A stretch of DNA of 64,000 bases. Origin: Burkholderia sp. Nafp2/4-1b. GTDB lineage: Bacteria; Pseudomonadota; Gammaproteobacteria; Burkholderiales; Burkholderiaceae. This document shows, piece after piece, positions 52,283 through 62,252 of this stretch. The DNA lies in NCBI RefSeq assembly GCF_003635165.1, contig NZ_ML058619.1, forward strand, positions 266,655 to 330,654, read 5' to 3'. The notes under the pieces are model-generated. The model was not told the origin of the DNA. It saw only the letters and a program-made list of their open reading frames with translations, and did not search any database. How positions within the stretch are numbered: position 1 is the stretch's first letter; each line of letters starts with the position of its first letter. The position numbers and the translations under genes are program-made.

Positions 52283-53869
52283 ATGAATCCCGTCTCCTTG
52301 CCGGCCATCCCGGCGATCGCGACACCCTCGCCGCAGGCCGGTACCGCCGCGGCGTCCGTCCTTACGCCGCGGCTCGTGACCGGGCTCGTCGGCATGCTGC
52401 TCGCGTCGTTGCTCGCGATCCTCAACGAACAGGTCACGGCCGCCGCGATGACCGACATTCGCGGCGCGCTGTCGATCGGACGCGACGACGGCAGCTGGCT
52501 CACTGCGCTGTTCGAAGCGGCCAACGTGGCCACCATGGTGTTCGCGCCGTGGTTCGGCATCACGTTCACGCTGAAGCGCTTCACGATCGGCGCGGTGCTG
52601 GCGACGTTGCTGCTGGGCATGCTGTGTCCGTTCGCGCCCGGCGTCACCGCGCTGACCGTGCTGCGCGTGCTGCAGGGCGTGGCCGGCGGCTGCCTGCCAC
52701 CGATGCTGATCATCGTGGCACTGCGCTACCTGCCGCCGAAGGCGAAGCTGTACGGGCTCGCCGGCTATGCGATGACGGCCACCTTCGGCCCCGCGCTCGG
52801 CACGCCGCTCGCCGCGCTGTGGACCGAGTTCGTCGACTGGCGCCTGGCGTTCTGGCAGATCGTGCCGCTCGGCCTCGCGTGCTGCGCGGCAATCGGCTAC
52901 GGGTTGCCCGCCGATACGCCCAAGCCGGAACGGCTGCGCGCGTTCAACTGGATCGGGTTCCTGACCGGTTTCCCTGCCGTGGCGATGCTCGTCGTCGCGT
53001 TGCTGCAGGGCGATCGCCTCGACTGGTTCGAATCGGCGACGATCCGTGCGCTGGTCGCCGGCGGCTTGCCGTTGCTCGCGGCCTTCCTCGTCAACGAGTG
53101 GCTTCATCCGCTGCCGTTCTTCCGGCTGCAGTTGCTGGCGCGCCGCAACTTCACGCACGGCCTGCTCACGCTGGCGGGCGCCGTGATGCTGCTGACCGCG
53201 GTGGCCGCGATCCCGGGCCACTACCTCGCGGGCGTGCACGGCTACCGGCCGTTGCAGACCGCACCGCTGTCGCTGCTGGTGGCGCTGCCGCTGCTGCTGA
53301 GCCTCCCGCTGACGGCCGCGCTCCTGAACCTGCTGCGGGTGGACTCGCGCTGGGTGCTGGCCACCGGCTGCCTGTTGATGGCGCTCACCTGCGTGGCCGG
53401 AAGCCGGCTGACTGCCGAGTGGATCCGTGACGATTTCTACTGGCTGCAGTCGCTGCAAATCATCGCGCAACCGATGATGATCCTGCCGATCCTGATGGGC
53501 GTCACCACCGGACTGCCGCCCGCCGAAGGGCCGTTCGCTTCGGCGATGTTCAATTCGCTGAAGACATTTGCGGCGGCACTCGCCACCGGGCTGCTCGACG
53601 CGCTCGGCACGTCTCGCGAGCACCTGCATTCGGACCGGCTGGTGGACCAGCTCGGCAACCGCGCGCAACTCGTGGCGGGCGGCGGATTCGATACGGCGTC
53701 CGGCCTCGCGCCGCTCGCGCACCGGCTGCACGAGCAGGCACTCGTGCTGGCCTCGGCCGACCTGTACCTGCTCGCCGCGTGCGTCGCCGTCGCGCTGCTG
53801 CTGCTCGTGCCGCTGCTGCCGGTGCGCATCGCACCGCCGTGGGCACCCCAACCTCCTTCCTCGCACTGA
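52283..53869 (+). CDS. emrB: EmrB/QacA-type drug:H+ antiporter (DHA2 MFS)
   Basis: A 528-residue inner-membrane protein of the 14-span DHA2 type. Landmarks are LNEQVTAAAMTDIRGAL in span 1, LFEAANVATMVFAPWFG, and RVLQGVAGGCLPPMLI. It is the proton-driven pump of a tripartite export system with the periplasmic adaptor and outer-membrane channel coded directly downstream. ATG 52283 is used, with GGAG some 14 bases upstream. The substrate is unknown; homologues expel hydrophobic drugs and fusaric-acid-like compounds. Confidence 0.9.
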   Translation: MNPVSLPAIPAIATPSPQAGTAAASVLTPRLVTGLVGMLLASLLAILNEQVTAAAMTDIRGALSIGRDDGSWLTALFEAANVATMVFAPWFGITFTLKRFTIGAVLATLLLGMLCPFAPGVTALTVLRVLQGVAGGCLPPMLIIVALRYLPPKAKLYGLAGYAMTATFGPALGTPLAALWTEFVDWRLAFWQIVPLGLACCAAIGYGLPADTPKPERLRAFNWIGFLTGFPAVAMLVVALLQGDRLDWFESATIRALVAGGLPLLAAFLVNEWLHPLPFFRLQLLARRNFTHGLLTLAGAVMLLTAVAAIPGHYLAGVHGYRPLQTAPLSLLVALPLLLSLPLTAALLNLLRVDSRWVLATGCLLMALTCVAGSRLTAEWIRDDFYWLQSLQIIAQPMMILPILMGVTTGLPPAEGPFASAMFNSLKTFAAALATGLLDALGTSREHLHSDRLVDQLGNRAQLVAGGGFDTASGLAPLAHRLHEQALVLASADLYLLAACVAVALLLLVPLLPVRIAPPWAPQPPSSH

Positions 53870-53881
53870 GAGACGATAGTC

Positions 53882-54958
53882 ATGTCATTCGCCATTCCCT
53901 CCAAACACAAGGCGCTTGCGGCAGCCGCGCTGGTGATCGCCCTGGGCGTTGCGGCCTGCGCCGGCACGCACCGCTTGATCGATTCGCATACCGAAACGAC
54001 CAACGACGCGTACGTCGCGGCCGACTTCACCCTGGTGGCGCCGCGCGTCGCCGGGCCGCTCGTCGAGGTGCTGGTCGACGACAACCAGATCGTGCATGCC
54101 GGCCAGCTGCTGTTGCGCATCGACGACCGCGACTTCCGCGCGGCGCTGAAGAGCGCGCAGGCCGACGTGGAAGCCGCGCGCGCCGCGGTCGCCCACGACG
54201 AGGCGGAAATCGCGCGCCAGCCCGCGCAGGTCGAACAGGCGCGCGCCGCGTTGCGCGCCGACGACGCGGCGCTGCAATTCGCGCAGGCCAACGACGCACG
54301 CTTTCGCGACCTGGCCGACAACGGCGCCGGCACCGCACAGGATCAGCAGCGCGCCGCCAGCGCGCTCGCCGGACAGCTTGCCAAACGCGCGGGCGACGCA
54401 GCCGCACTGGCGTCGATCAGCCAGAATCTCGCCGTGCTCGGCACCCAGCGCGACAAGGCGAACGGTGCGCTGGCACGCGCCGAGGCCGCGTTCGAACAGG
54501 CGAAGCTGAATCTGTCCTATACCGAAGTGCGGGCACCCGTCGACGGCAAGGTGGGGCGGCGCAGCGCCCGCGTCGGCGCGTTCGTCACGCCTGGCGCGCC
54601 GCTGCTCGCGATCGTGCCGCTCGCGAAAGCCTACGTGGTCGCGAATTTCCAGGAGAACCAGATCGGTGCGATGCGGCCGGGCGACCGCGTGCGCATCCGC
54701 ATCGACAGTCAGCCGAACGTCGACATCGCGGGCCATGTCGACAGTCTTGCTCCGGCCACCGGCGTGAGTTTTGCGCCGATCGCACCGGACAACGCCACCG
54801 GCAATTTCACGAAGATCGTGCAGCGCGTGCCGGTCAAGATCGCGATCGATGGGTCTCGGGAGCAAGCTGCCGCACTCAGCGTGGGGCTGTCCGTGGAAGC
54901 GAGCGTCGATACCGGCGCGCATCGCGACGGCGCGAACGCAGCGGAGGCACAACGATGA
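53882..54958 (+). CDS. emrA: Membrane-fusion (EmrA/HlyD-type) efflux adaptor
   Basis: A 358-residue periplasmic adaptor with an N-terminal membrane anchor (about 12-30), lipoyl-like half domains (TNDAYVAADFTLVAPRVAGPLVEVLV and VRAPVDGKVGRRSARVGAFV) and a central coiled coil about 90-190 rich in Ala/Arg/Glu. It links the inner-membrane pump to the outer-membrane channel. The ATGA overlap with the next gene shows translational coupling. Confidence 0.93.
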   Translation: MSFAIPSKHKALAAAALVIALGVAACAGTHRLIDSHTETTNDAYVAADFTLVAPRVAGPLVEVLVDDNQIVHAGQLLLRIDDRDFRAALKSAQADVEAARAAVAHDEAEIARQPAQVEQARAALRADDAALQFAQANDARFRDLADNGAGTAQDQQRAASALAGQLAKRAGDAAALASISQNLAVLGTQRDKANGALARAEAAFEQAKLNLSYTEVRAPVDGKVGRRSARVGAFVTPGAPLLAIVPLAKAYVVANFQENQIGAMRPGDRVRIRIDSQPNVDIAGHVDSLAPATGVSFAPIAPDNATGNFTKIVQRVPVKIAIDGSREQAAALSVGLSVEASVDTGAHRDGANAAEAQR

Positions 54959-56562
54959 AAACGAACCGTTTGCTGCGTGCGTCGATGCTGATGCTGCTCG
55001 CCAGCGCCGCGCTGACGGGCTGCACGGTGGGGCCGAACTTCGCGACGCCGGCCAGCGCGGTGCCGCCCGTGTTCGAACGCACGCGGACACTGCAGGACGC
55101 GAGCCAGCCGGTCGAGGCCGCTTTCAACGCAGACTGGTGGACACTGTTCGACGATCCCGTACTGAATACACTCGAGCAGCGTCTGGCCGACGCCAACCTC
55201 GACGTGGCCGCCGCGTCGGCGCGATTGCGGCAGAGCCGCGCCGCGCGGCGCGTGGCCGGCGCCGCCGCGCTGCCGACCGTAGCCGCCGCCGGCTCGTACG
55301 AACGCGAGCGCGGCAGCGAGAACGGCATCCTGTCGCTGCTTGGCGTCACGCCGAGCGCGACGCCCACGCAGTCGGCCTCGGGCGACGCGCCGCTCGGCGT
55401 CGCCGCCATGCCCGGCTCATCCGGCTCGCCGGCCTACAACGTTTACCAGGCCGGCTTCGACGCTTCGTGGGAACTCGACCTGTGGGGGCGCGTGCGGCGC
55501 GGCGTCGAGGCGGCCGATGCGCTGACCCTGGCCTCGTCCGAAGCACGCAATGCGGTATTGCTGTCGGCGCGCGCCGAGCTGGCGCGCGACTATCTCGAGC
55601 TGCGCGACGCGCAGGCGCAGGTGGGCATCGCCCGGCAAAACCTCGCGATTGCGCACGACCTGGAAAAGCTCACGCAAATCCGCCGCAGGGATGGCGTGAC
55701 GACCGACCTCGATGTCGCCAACGCGGCCGCACAAGTCGCGTCGATCGAAAGCCGGCTGCCGATGCTGGAATCGCGCCGCGACACGCGCATCAATGCGATC
55801 GGCGTGCTGCTCACCCAACCGCCGGGCGCGCTGGATCCGCTACTCGCCGCACCGCGCGCGGTCCCGGCGCTTCCCGCACGTGTCCCGATCGGCTTTCCGT
55901 CGGAACTCGCGCAGGGCCGGCCGGACATCCGCCAGGCCGACGCGCAGCTGCATGCTGCCACCGCCGCGATCGGCGTCGCGCAGGCCGACTTCTATCCGCG
56001 CATCACGCTGAACGGCAGCGCCGGTTTCCAGAGCCTGCAACTCTCGAGTCTCGCCAGTTGGGCGTCGGGGCAGTTCGTGGCCGGGCCGTCGATCTCGCTG
56101 CCGATTTTCCAGGGCGGCCGCCTGACGGGCATGCTGGACCTGCGTCGGGCGCAGCAGCAGGAAGCCGCGCTCGTCTATCAGCGCACCGTGCTCGAGGCCT
56201 GGCGCGAGGTCGACGATGCACTGGTGATCTACCACGCCGAACAGCAGCGCCACGATCGGCTCGTCGCGATCGTCGCATTGAACCAGCGCGCGCTGGCCAT
56301 TGCGCGGCAACGGTACCGTGCGGGCACGGCCGACTATCTCGACGTGCTCAACGCGCAGCGGCAATTGTTCGACGCGCAGGGTCAACAGGAGACCAGCGAG
56401 GCCGAGGCGGCCACGCATCTCGTGATGTTGTGCAAGGCGCTCGGCGGCGGCTGGGAAAGCCGCTTCGGAGGCCTCACGAACGGCGCACACGCGGGTACGG
56501 CGACGGTGGCGGCTCATGGCGCGATCGAGCAGACCGACGCTGGACAGAACGCAACCAATTGA
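54955..56562 (+). CDS. Outer-membrane efflux lipoprotein (NodT family)
   Basis: A 535-residue outer-membrane channel subunit. It has a lipoprotein signal: MKTNRLLRASMLMLLAS followed by lipobox LTGC (Cys about 23), then TVGPNF, the NodT signature. The rest has the duplicated helical repeats of TolC-like channels (DWWTLFDDPVLNTLEQRL; SWELDLWGRVRRGVEA; ADFYPRITLNGSAGF). It forms the trimeric exit duct of the tripartite pump. ATG 54955 overlaps the adaptor stop by four bases. Confidence 0.94.
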   Translation: MKTNRLLRASMLMLLASAALTGCTVGPNFATPASAVPPVFERTRTLQDASQPVEAAFNADWWTLFDDPVLNTLEQRLADANLDVAAASARLRQSRAARRVAGAAALPTVAAAGSYERERGSENGILSLLGVTPSATPTQSASGDAPLGVAAMPGSSGSPAYNVYQAGFDASWELDLWGRVRRGVEAADALTLASSEARNAVLLSARAELARDYLELRDAQAQVGIARQNLAIAHDLEKLTQIRRRDGVTTDLDVANAAAQVASIESRLPMLESRRDTRINAIGVLLTQPPGALDPLLAAPRAVPALPARVPIGFPSELAQGRPDIRQADAQLHAATAAIGVAQADFYPRITLNGSAGFQSLQLSSLASWASGQFVAGPSISLPIFQGGRLTGMLDLRRAQQQEAALVYQRTVLEAWREVDDALVIYHAEQQRHDRLVAIVALNQRALAIARQRYRAGTADYLDVLNAQRQLFDAQGQQETSEAEAATHLVMLCKALGGGWESRFGGLTNGAHAGTATVAAHGAIEQTDAGQNATN

Positions 56563-56723
56563 TCGATCACTATCGTCAATCCCTGTGCGCGGTCGGCCGC
56601 GCCGACGCGGCCCACTCGGCCAGCGCGGCGCGACGTCCGCCCGCAGCCATTCGACGAGATGGCGAGCGGCTCCGTGCTTCCGGATGCGCGATCGAGCTGG
56701 CTGCATCCGGCCGTAGGCCATGC

Positions 56724-59588
56724 TCAATGTAGTGTCGCGTTCAGGTTCCCGGCGATATCGGCGGCACGCGTCTTTTCCGCGTCGTCCAGCCGCCCGGCAA
56801 CTCTCGCCGCGACGCGCGCCGCACCGGCACCGTATTGCCGAAAACCGGCTACGGCATCGAAGCTCGCGCGCGAACGCTCGATCCATGCCGCGCCGAGCGC
56901 CCGGTCTCTGGGCAGTCCGTTGCCAGTCAGAAACCGGATGCCGACCGCATATTGCATGAACGGATCGCCGAGCAATGCCTCGTTCAGGCTGGACAGGCCT
57001 TCCCATTGGCGATTGGCCGCCGCGGCTGCGTTCACAGGCGGATCGCTCCACAACGTGGCGACCGGGTCGGCCGGTACCAGCCAGCGCTGCTCGCCGGCGG
57101 ACAGCCCCGCCTCCGTTCCCGCCACGATACTGCGCAGCGCCAGTGCGATCTCGGACACCGCCGAGCCTCGTCGCGCGGCGCGGCGATGAAGATCGAGGGC
57201 GGCGGCTTCGTTCACTGTCACGCCGTCGCCCGTTTCGTACATCAGCGCAAGATCGCTTTCCGCCCATTGCGAACCGGCTGCGGCCGCGCTTTGGAGCCAC
57301 GTCGACGCTGCTTTGGGATCGCGCGCGACGCCGCGTCCGTGCAGATACGCGACGCCCACCATCCGCTTCGCCTCCGCGCTCGACGGCGCCGCACGGAGCG
57401 CCCATGCGAACGCCTCGTAGTCGTCGGCGCGTCCGCCGAGCCCGGTCGACAGGTGCCACGCGAGCGAGCCCTGTGCCGACACGTTGCCCTGCTCTGCCGC
57501 GCGGCGAAACCAGTACGTCGCCGCATCGAAGTCCACCGGTACGCCGTCCCCGAGGTCGTACGCATCGCCGAGTGTCGACTGATACGTCGCTTCGCCGCGA
57601 TCCGCGAGTTTCCACTGCCAGTACGCTCGCTCGTTGGCAGACACGAAGCCGCTGTCGACCGACGCGAGCACGCGCATCGCGCCGATATTGTCGCGGGCAG
57701 CCGCTACGCGGCACCAGCGCGCGGCATCGACCGGATTGCGCGGCGTACCATTGCCGTCCAGATACATCGAGCACAGCATCGCTTGCGAGCCGGCATCGCC
57801 CAGCATTGCGCCGCGTGTGAACCAGTTGAATGCGATCGCCGGCTGCGCGCGCCAATAGGCCGCGCCCAGTACCGAATACGCGGCGGGAACCTTGCGGTTC
57901 GCGAGATCCTCCAGCCATTGGAGCCCCGTCCTGCCCGCGAACGACATATGGTGTTCGTTGAGGTAGAAGCCGACCGCTACACCGGCGGCATGATCGCCTG
58001 CGTCGGCCGCCTGCGCCAGGTAGCGCAAGCCCGTTTGTTCGTCGCGTGGCACACCGGCGGTACCCGACAGATATTGATAGCCGACCCAGCGCGCCGCCTC
58101 GACGTTGCCGTGATCCGCCGCGTACCGGGACCATTGCATCGCCTGCGCCCGGTCGACGTTCGTGCCTTCGCCGCGCCACGCCATGCCGGCGGCCATCAGC
58201 GCGGCCGCGCCGTCGCCGCGATCCGCACCGCGCTTCGCCAGCCGAAACGCCTTGCGCATGTCCACCGGCTCACCGTCACCGCGCGCCGCGTAGCGGGACA
58301 GGTTGGCTGCCGCGGCGCCATTGCCCTGCGCGTCGGCCTTTTCGAACCACGGCTTGGCGGCGGCCGGATTCGGCTGCGTCCCGAGGCCGTCCTGCAGCAT
58401 CGCGCCGAGATCGTTCTGGGCAACGGCCAGACCCGCATCCGCCGCGCCCTGCATCCATCCCAGTGCCGCTTCCTTGTCGACCGGGCCGCCCCGGCCGAAC
58501 AGATAGAGGTTCGCCAACGCGTAACGTGCCTGCGCATCGCCGGCGAGCGCGGCCTTCCGGTACCAATCACGCGCCTTCGCAGCATCGCGCGGTACGCCCG
58601 TCCCGCTGTTGTACAGATCGCCGAGCCGGCGCTGCGCGTAGCGCGAGCCGGCGAGGGCCGCGGTCGACATCAGGCTGAAGCCACGACGCGCGTCCTGTGG
58701 CATGCCGATGCCCGCCAGATAGAGACTGGCCAGCACCGCCTGCGCTTCGGCATGGTTCTGGTCCGCCGCGGCGCGCAGCCACTTCGTTCCCTCGCTGACA
58801 TCGCGCGGCACCCCGTCGCCCCGGACGAGCATCAGGCCCAGGATGAACTGTCCGTTCGGCTCGCCATCCGCTGCCGCGCGCGACAGCCATGCCGCCGCGA
58901 CGACCGGATCGCGCGCCACGCCGCGGCCGGCCAGCGCAAATTTCCCCGCGTTGGTCGCGCCCGCCGGCGATCCAGCTTCGGCGGCCATCACGAAGTAGCG
59001 GTAGGCCGCCACATCGTCGGCAGGTCGGCCGTCGCCGTCCGCGCTCATCCCGCCGAGCTGGTTCGCTGACGCCGCATCGCCGTCGCGTGCCGCCGACACG
59101 AACCACGCGTGTGCCGCTGCCAGGTCGCGCGGCTGCGCGACACCATCGTAGTAGAGATAGCCCAGCGCGCGCTTGGCCACCGTCGAACCGTCGCTCGCCG
59201 CCGATTCGAGAATCATCATCCCGCGCTGGGGGTCCGGACGCGCCGCGTAGCCATGCAGCACCATTTGCCCGTAGAGTGCGCGCGCCGTGAGGTTGCCGGT
59301 TCCGGCGTCCTGCCTGCACAGGCTGCGGATCCGCGCGGGCTTGTCCTTCAGCGGAATGCTGCCGAATTGCGCGTTCAGCGCCAGCACGCATGGCGTCGTG
59401 TCATCGAGGACCGGAACGGTCATGCCGCGGTCAATGGCCGGCACCGCGACCGGCGGCGACCCGGGCAGCGGCGCGGCGGCGCTGCCGGATGCAGCGGACA
59501 GCACCGCCATCAGCGCCGCGGCTCCGATGGATGATTTCAGCGCGGGGCCGACGTAACCGCGCTGCCGATGTTCACCGCTCGGCTTCAT
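56724..59588 (-). CDS. Large secreted Sel1-like repeat protein
   Basis: A 954-residue protein. An N-terminal hydrophobic segment (about 19-39) acts as signal peptide or anchor. From residue about 100 to 930 it is made of many roughly 36-residue Sel1-like repeats, seen in recurrent blocks such as AAEAGSPAGATNAGKFAL, GRGVARDPVVAAAWLSRAA and GTGVPRDAAKARDWYRKAAL. Sel1 repeats form alpha-solenoids that mediate protein-protein contacts. No catalytic domain is seen. It overlaps the stop of the upstream gene (59585-59588) in an ATGA junction, so the two are translated together. Confidence 0.88.
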   Translation of the reverse strand: MKPSGEHRQRGYVGPALKSSIGAAALMAVLSAASGSAAAPLPGSPPVAVPAIDRGMTVPVLDDTTPCVLALNAQFGSIPLKDKPARIRSLCRQDAGTGNLTARALYGQMVLHGYAARPDPQRGMMILESAASDGSTVAKRALGYLYYDGVAQPRDLAAAHAWFVSAARDGDAASANQLGGMSADGDGRPADDVAAYRYFVMAAEAGSPAGATNAGKFALAGRGVARDPVVAAAWLSRAAADGEPNGQFILGLMLVRGDGVPRDVSEGTKWLRAAADQNHAEAQAVLASLYLAGIGMPQDARRGFSLMSTAALAGSRYAQRRLGDLYNSGTGVPRDAAKARDWYRKAALAGDAQARYALANLYLFGRGGPVDKEAALGWMQGAADAGLAVAQNDLGAMLQDGLGTQPNPAAAKPWFEKADAQGNGAAAANLSRYAARGDGEPVDMRKAFRLAKRGADRGDGAAALMAAGMAWRGEGTNVDRAQAMQWSRYAADHGNVEAARWVGYQYLSGTAGVPRDEQTGLRYLAQAADAGDHAAGVAVGFYLNEHHMSFAGRTGLQWLEDLANRKVPAAYSVLGAAYWRAQPAIAFNWFTRGAMLGDAGSQAMLCSMYLDGNGTPRNPVDAARWCRVAAARDNIGAMRVLASVDSGFVSANERAYWQWKLADRGEATYQSTLGDAYDLGDGVPVDFDAATYWFRRAAEQGNVSAQGSLAWHLSTGLGGRADDYEAFAWALRAAPSSAEAKRMVGVAYLHGRGVARDPKAASTWLQSAAAAGSQWAESDLALMYETGDGVTVNEAAALDLHRRAARRGSAVSEIALALRSIVAGTEAGLSAGEQRWLVPADPVATLWSDPPVNAAAAANRQWEGLSSLNEALLGDPFMQYAVGIRFLTGNGLPRDRALGAAWIERSRASFDAVAGFRQYGAGAARVAARVAGRLDDAEKTRAADIAGNLNATLH

Positions 59589-60973
59589 GACTTCGTGATC
59601 GTGACGTTCTTGATGATGACGTCGGTCCGGCCATCCTCATCGTCGATCGACTTGCTCAGTTCGATTCCGTAGTCGACGAGCCATACGGATCGGACGCGCA
59701 CCGTCTTCCCGTCCTTGTGCACCTCGCTGCAATCCAGGTTGATCGCATTGCCCGTCAACGTGCCGAAGATCGACGATGCCGGCTCCGTCTTGCCGATTTC
59801 GCAGCGACGAGTCAGTTGACCGTCGCTCGACGGTTGCGGCAGCGCAATCTCGAACCGCCTGCCTGCCGTCATCGGTTCGTTCGCCATCGCGATCGCCGCC
59901 GCGTCCTTTTGCATGCGAAGCATCGTCGCGTGGCGGGGCGCTCTGACGCTCTGACTCATCAGGTCAGCCAGCCCGTAGCCCATGTCGAAATACGAAAAGT
60001 GCGGGTTCCCCGATGCGTCCTTCGTGGTCATCAACTCGATGACCACGCCGTTGTTGCGTCGATTGACGTAGGTGTCGACGTACGGCCCCGAGTCCTTCGG
60101 TGTCGTCTTGTTCACCCATTCGCCGTCCACGACCAGACGCGCATACGGAAGCGGCCGGCTGCCGTCGGGCGGCAACTGGTTGCGAAGCGGCTCCGGCAGG
60201 CGGCGCTCGTCAAACACTTCGTCCAGATACGCGTACGGATCGGCGAGAACCGTCTCGGCCGCCGGCTTGCCGTTGGCGATCACCTTGAAAAGCTCGTAGG
60301 TGGCGCGCCGCTGGTCCGGCTCCGGCAACTTTTCGAGCGCGTCGATTGCAAACTGAAGCTGCGCGCACATGGTCGGCTTGGCCTCCTCCTGCAGCGATGG
60401 CGGCACGTCGATCGCATCGAGGCGCGCGTCGAGGTCGAGCAATTCGGCAACGGTGTAATGCTCGTCGTTGCCGGGCGACGGCCCATTGCGCTCGCTGATC
60501 AGATCCATCAACGCGAAGATGCTGCGCAGCATCTTCGGTGACGATGTCTTCGCCAACGACACCAAGTCGCGGCCGGTCAGCTTCGACATCTCGCAACCAT
60601 CGTGCGATTCGCCCGCGATGTCCTTCATCAGCCGCAGGAACTGCAGCCGGTCGGCCGGGGACAACATCATGTCCGTGCCCACGGCCGATTTGCCGCGCAA
60701 GCTGATTATTCGTGCGAGATAGCCAGGATTCTGCGCAACCTGGGCGAACCAGGCGACCATGATCTGGCCGTTTTCCGAATCGGGATCCACACCGGCTTGC
60801 GCGACAAATGCGCGCGCCCGTTCGTTGATTTGTGCCGGCGACAGGTTGATCACCGGGTTCGCTAGCGACGCGGAGACCGGCGGCTCCGCAGGGGCGCTCT
60901 GCACGCCCAATCCGTAAGCTGTTGCGGCCGCAACGGACAACACCACCCCAAAAAGGCCAGTCTTTATTTTCAT
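59585..60973 (-). CDS. Secreted protein coupled to the Sel1-repeat gene
   Basis: A 462-residue protein beginning MKIKTGLFGVVLSVAAATAYG, a signal peptide with cleavage at about residue 20-25. The mature part has four widely spaced Cys residues but no motif I recognise. Landmarks are NLSPAQINERARAFVAQAGVD, GCEMSKLTGRDLVSLAKT, and near the end LDCSEVHKDGKTVRVRSVWLVDYG. The function is unknown. It is first in a two-gene operon; the ATGA overlap with the Sel1 gene suggests the two proteins work together in the envelope. Confidence 0.78.
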   Translation of the reverse strand: MKIKTGLFGVVLSVAAATAYGLGVQSAPAEPPVSASLANPVINLSPAQINERARAFVAQAGVDPDSENGQIMVAWFAQVAQNPGYLARIISLRGKSAVGTDMMLSPADRLQFLRLMKDIAGESHDGCEMSKLTGRDLVSLAKTSSPKMLRSIFALMDLISERNGPSPGNDEHYTVAELLDLDARLDAIDVPPSLQEEAKPTMCAQLQFAIDALEKLPEPDQRRATYELFKVIANGKPAAETVLADPYAYLDEVFDERRLPEPLRNQLPPDGSRPLPYARLVVDGEWVNKTTPKDSGPYVDTYVNRRNNGVVIELMTTKDASGNPHFSYFDMGYGLADLMSQSVRAPRHATMLRMQKDAAAIAMANEPMTAGRRFEIALPQPSSDGQLTRRCEIGKTEPASSIFGTLTGNAINLDCSEVHKDGKTVRVRSVWLVDYGIELSKSIDDEDGRTDVIIKNVTITKS

Positions 60974-61363
60974 TTTGTCGAAATTCGATCGTGTGGATCA
61001 GTCGGCTACGATGCTGCCGCGGACAATCGACCGGAGCCCCAGACGCGCACCGCGGGACGGTGCACGTGCGACCGGTCGGCCGCAGCTTCGCGGTTCGCGA
61101 TCGCGTTGTCAATATCGTTCGTGCTTGTTTGCAGCCCCGCGCTGAAAGCCGATACTCGCGCCGAATTGCGTCCGCGTGTCTCTTTCCGTACACACCACCC
61201 ACGATCCAGCCGATAAAACAACGCCAGAGGTAGTCGCGTCAAAAATTCAGCAATGCGTATTCGGCCGACTCCAAATAGAAAACGCGGATGACAAACCCAC
61301 GCCGGATGCAACATCCGGCGCGGCTCGTCATCCGCGTTGAAAACCGGCGTACCTTGCAGTACG
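60974..61363. other. Intergenic with promoter and terminator
   Basis: About 390 bases between the secreted-protein operon and the 3' end of the beta-oxidation operon. It holds the upstream region of the 462-residue gene and the nested hairpin terminator at 61281-61338. No gene is supported. Confidence 0.5.
61270..61338 (-). terminator. Two-tier terminator of the beta-oxidation operon
   Basis: AACGCGGATGAC (61281-61292) and GTCATCCGCGTT (61327-61338) pair over 12 bases. Inside, GCCGGATG (61301-61308) and CATCCGGC (61312-61319) form a second 8-bp stem with a CAA loop. The minus strand continues TTTTCTATTTGG, so it ends transcription from the leftward operon. An internal loop of 7-8 bases separates the two stems. 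Confidence 0.8.
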
Positions 61364-62215
61364 TCAGCTGTAGTCGTACACCCCACGCCCCGTCTTGCGC
61401 CCGAGCCGCCCGGCCGACACCATCTCGCGCAACAGCGGGCAAGCACGATATTTCGTGTCGCCGAAGTCCTTCAGGAACACGTCCATCACCGCGAGGCACA
61501 CGTCGAGCCCGACGAGATCGGCCAGCGCGAGCGGCCCGATCGGATGGTTCGCGCCGAGCTTCATCCCCGCGTCGATCTCCTCGGCCGACGCGATGCCTTC
61601 GGCCAGCACGAAGAACGCTTCGTTGATCATCGGCACGAGGATCCGGTTCACGACGAAGCCCGGCGCGTTGCGCACGCCGATCGGCGACTTGTCGAAACGC
61701 TCGGTCAGCGCACGCACGGCCGACGCGGTCGCGTCGCTCGTCTGCAGACCACGGATGATCTCGACGAGCGGCATCAGCGGCACCGGGTTGAAGAAGTGCA
61801 TGCCGACGAAGCGCGACGGATCGGCGAGCAGCGCCGCGAGCGACGTGATCGAGATCGACGACGTGTTGGTCGCGATGATCGCGTCGGGCCGCGCGACCGA
61901 CTCGATCTGCTTCAGGATGCGGCCCTTGAGTTCGACGTTCTCGGTCGCGGCTTCGATCACGATGTCGACCGCGGCGAGCTTCGCGTAATCAGTCGACGTC
62001 GTGATGCGCGCGAGCGCCGCGTCACGCGCGCCGGCGTCGAGCTTGTCCTTCGACACGAGCCGCTCGAGGCTGCCCTTCAATGCGGCGACGCCCTTGTCGA
62101 GCGCCGCATCGGTGACGTCGATCAGCACGACGTTGAGTCCTGCAACGGCGGCGGTCTGCGCAATGCCGTTGCCCATGGTTCCGGCGCCTACGACGCCGAC
62201 GGTTTCGATAGCCAT
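61364..62215 (-). CDS. hbd: 3-hydroxybutyryl-CoA / 3-hydroxyacyl-CoA dehydrogenase
   Basis: A 283-residue NAD(P)-dependent dehydrogenase of the Hbd/PaaH group. The N-terminal Rossmann motif is VGVVGAGTMGNGIAQ, followed by ATNTSSISIT and the active-site motif HFFNPVPLMPLVEI with the catalytic His. C-terminal GFVVNRILVPMINEAF follows. It oxidises 3-hydroxyacyl-CoA in fatty-acid or butanoate breakdown. CAGGA lies upstream of ATG 62215. It is last in an operon with a thiolase and ETF-quinone oxidoreductase. Confidence 0.93.
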   Translation of the reverse strand: MAIETVGVVGAGTMGNGIAQTAAVAGLNVVLIDVTDAALDKGVAALKGSLERLVSKDKLDAGARDAALARITTSTDYAKLAAVDIVIEAATENVELKGRILKQIESVARPDAIIATNTSSISITSLAALLADPSRFVGMHFFNPVPLMPLVEIIRGLQTSDATASAVRALTERFDKSPIGVRNAPGFVVNRILVPMINEAFFVLAEGIASAEEIDAGMKLGANHPIGPLALADLVGLDVCLAVMDVFLKDFGDTKYRACPLLREMVSAGRLGRKTGRGVYDYS

Positions 62216-62252
62216 ACGATTCCTGTGTGTTCCGGTGCTGAGCCGTCGATTA

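Noticed and set aside
55840..59069. Long frames of 779 and 744 codons over the Sel1 and NodT genes
   Set aside because: They are shifted or antisense readings of the Sel1-repeat and efflux genes.
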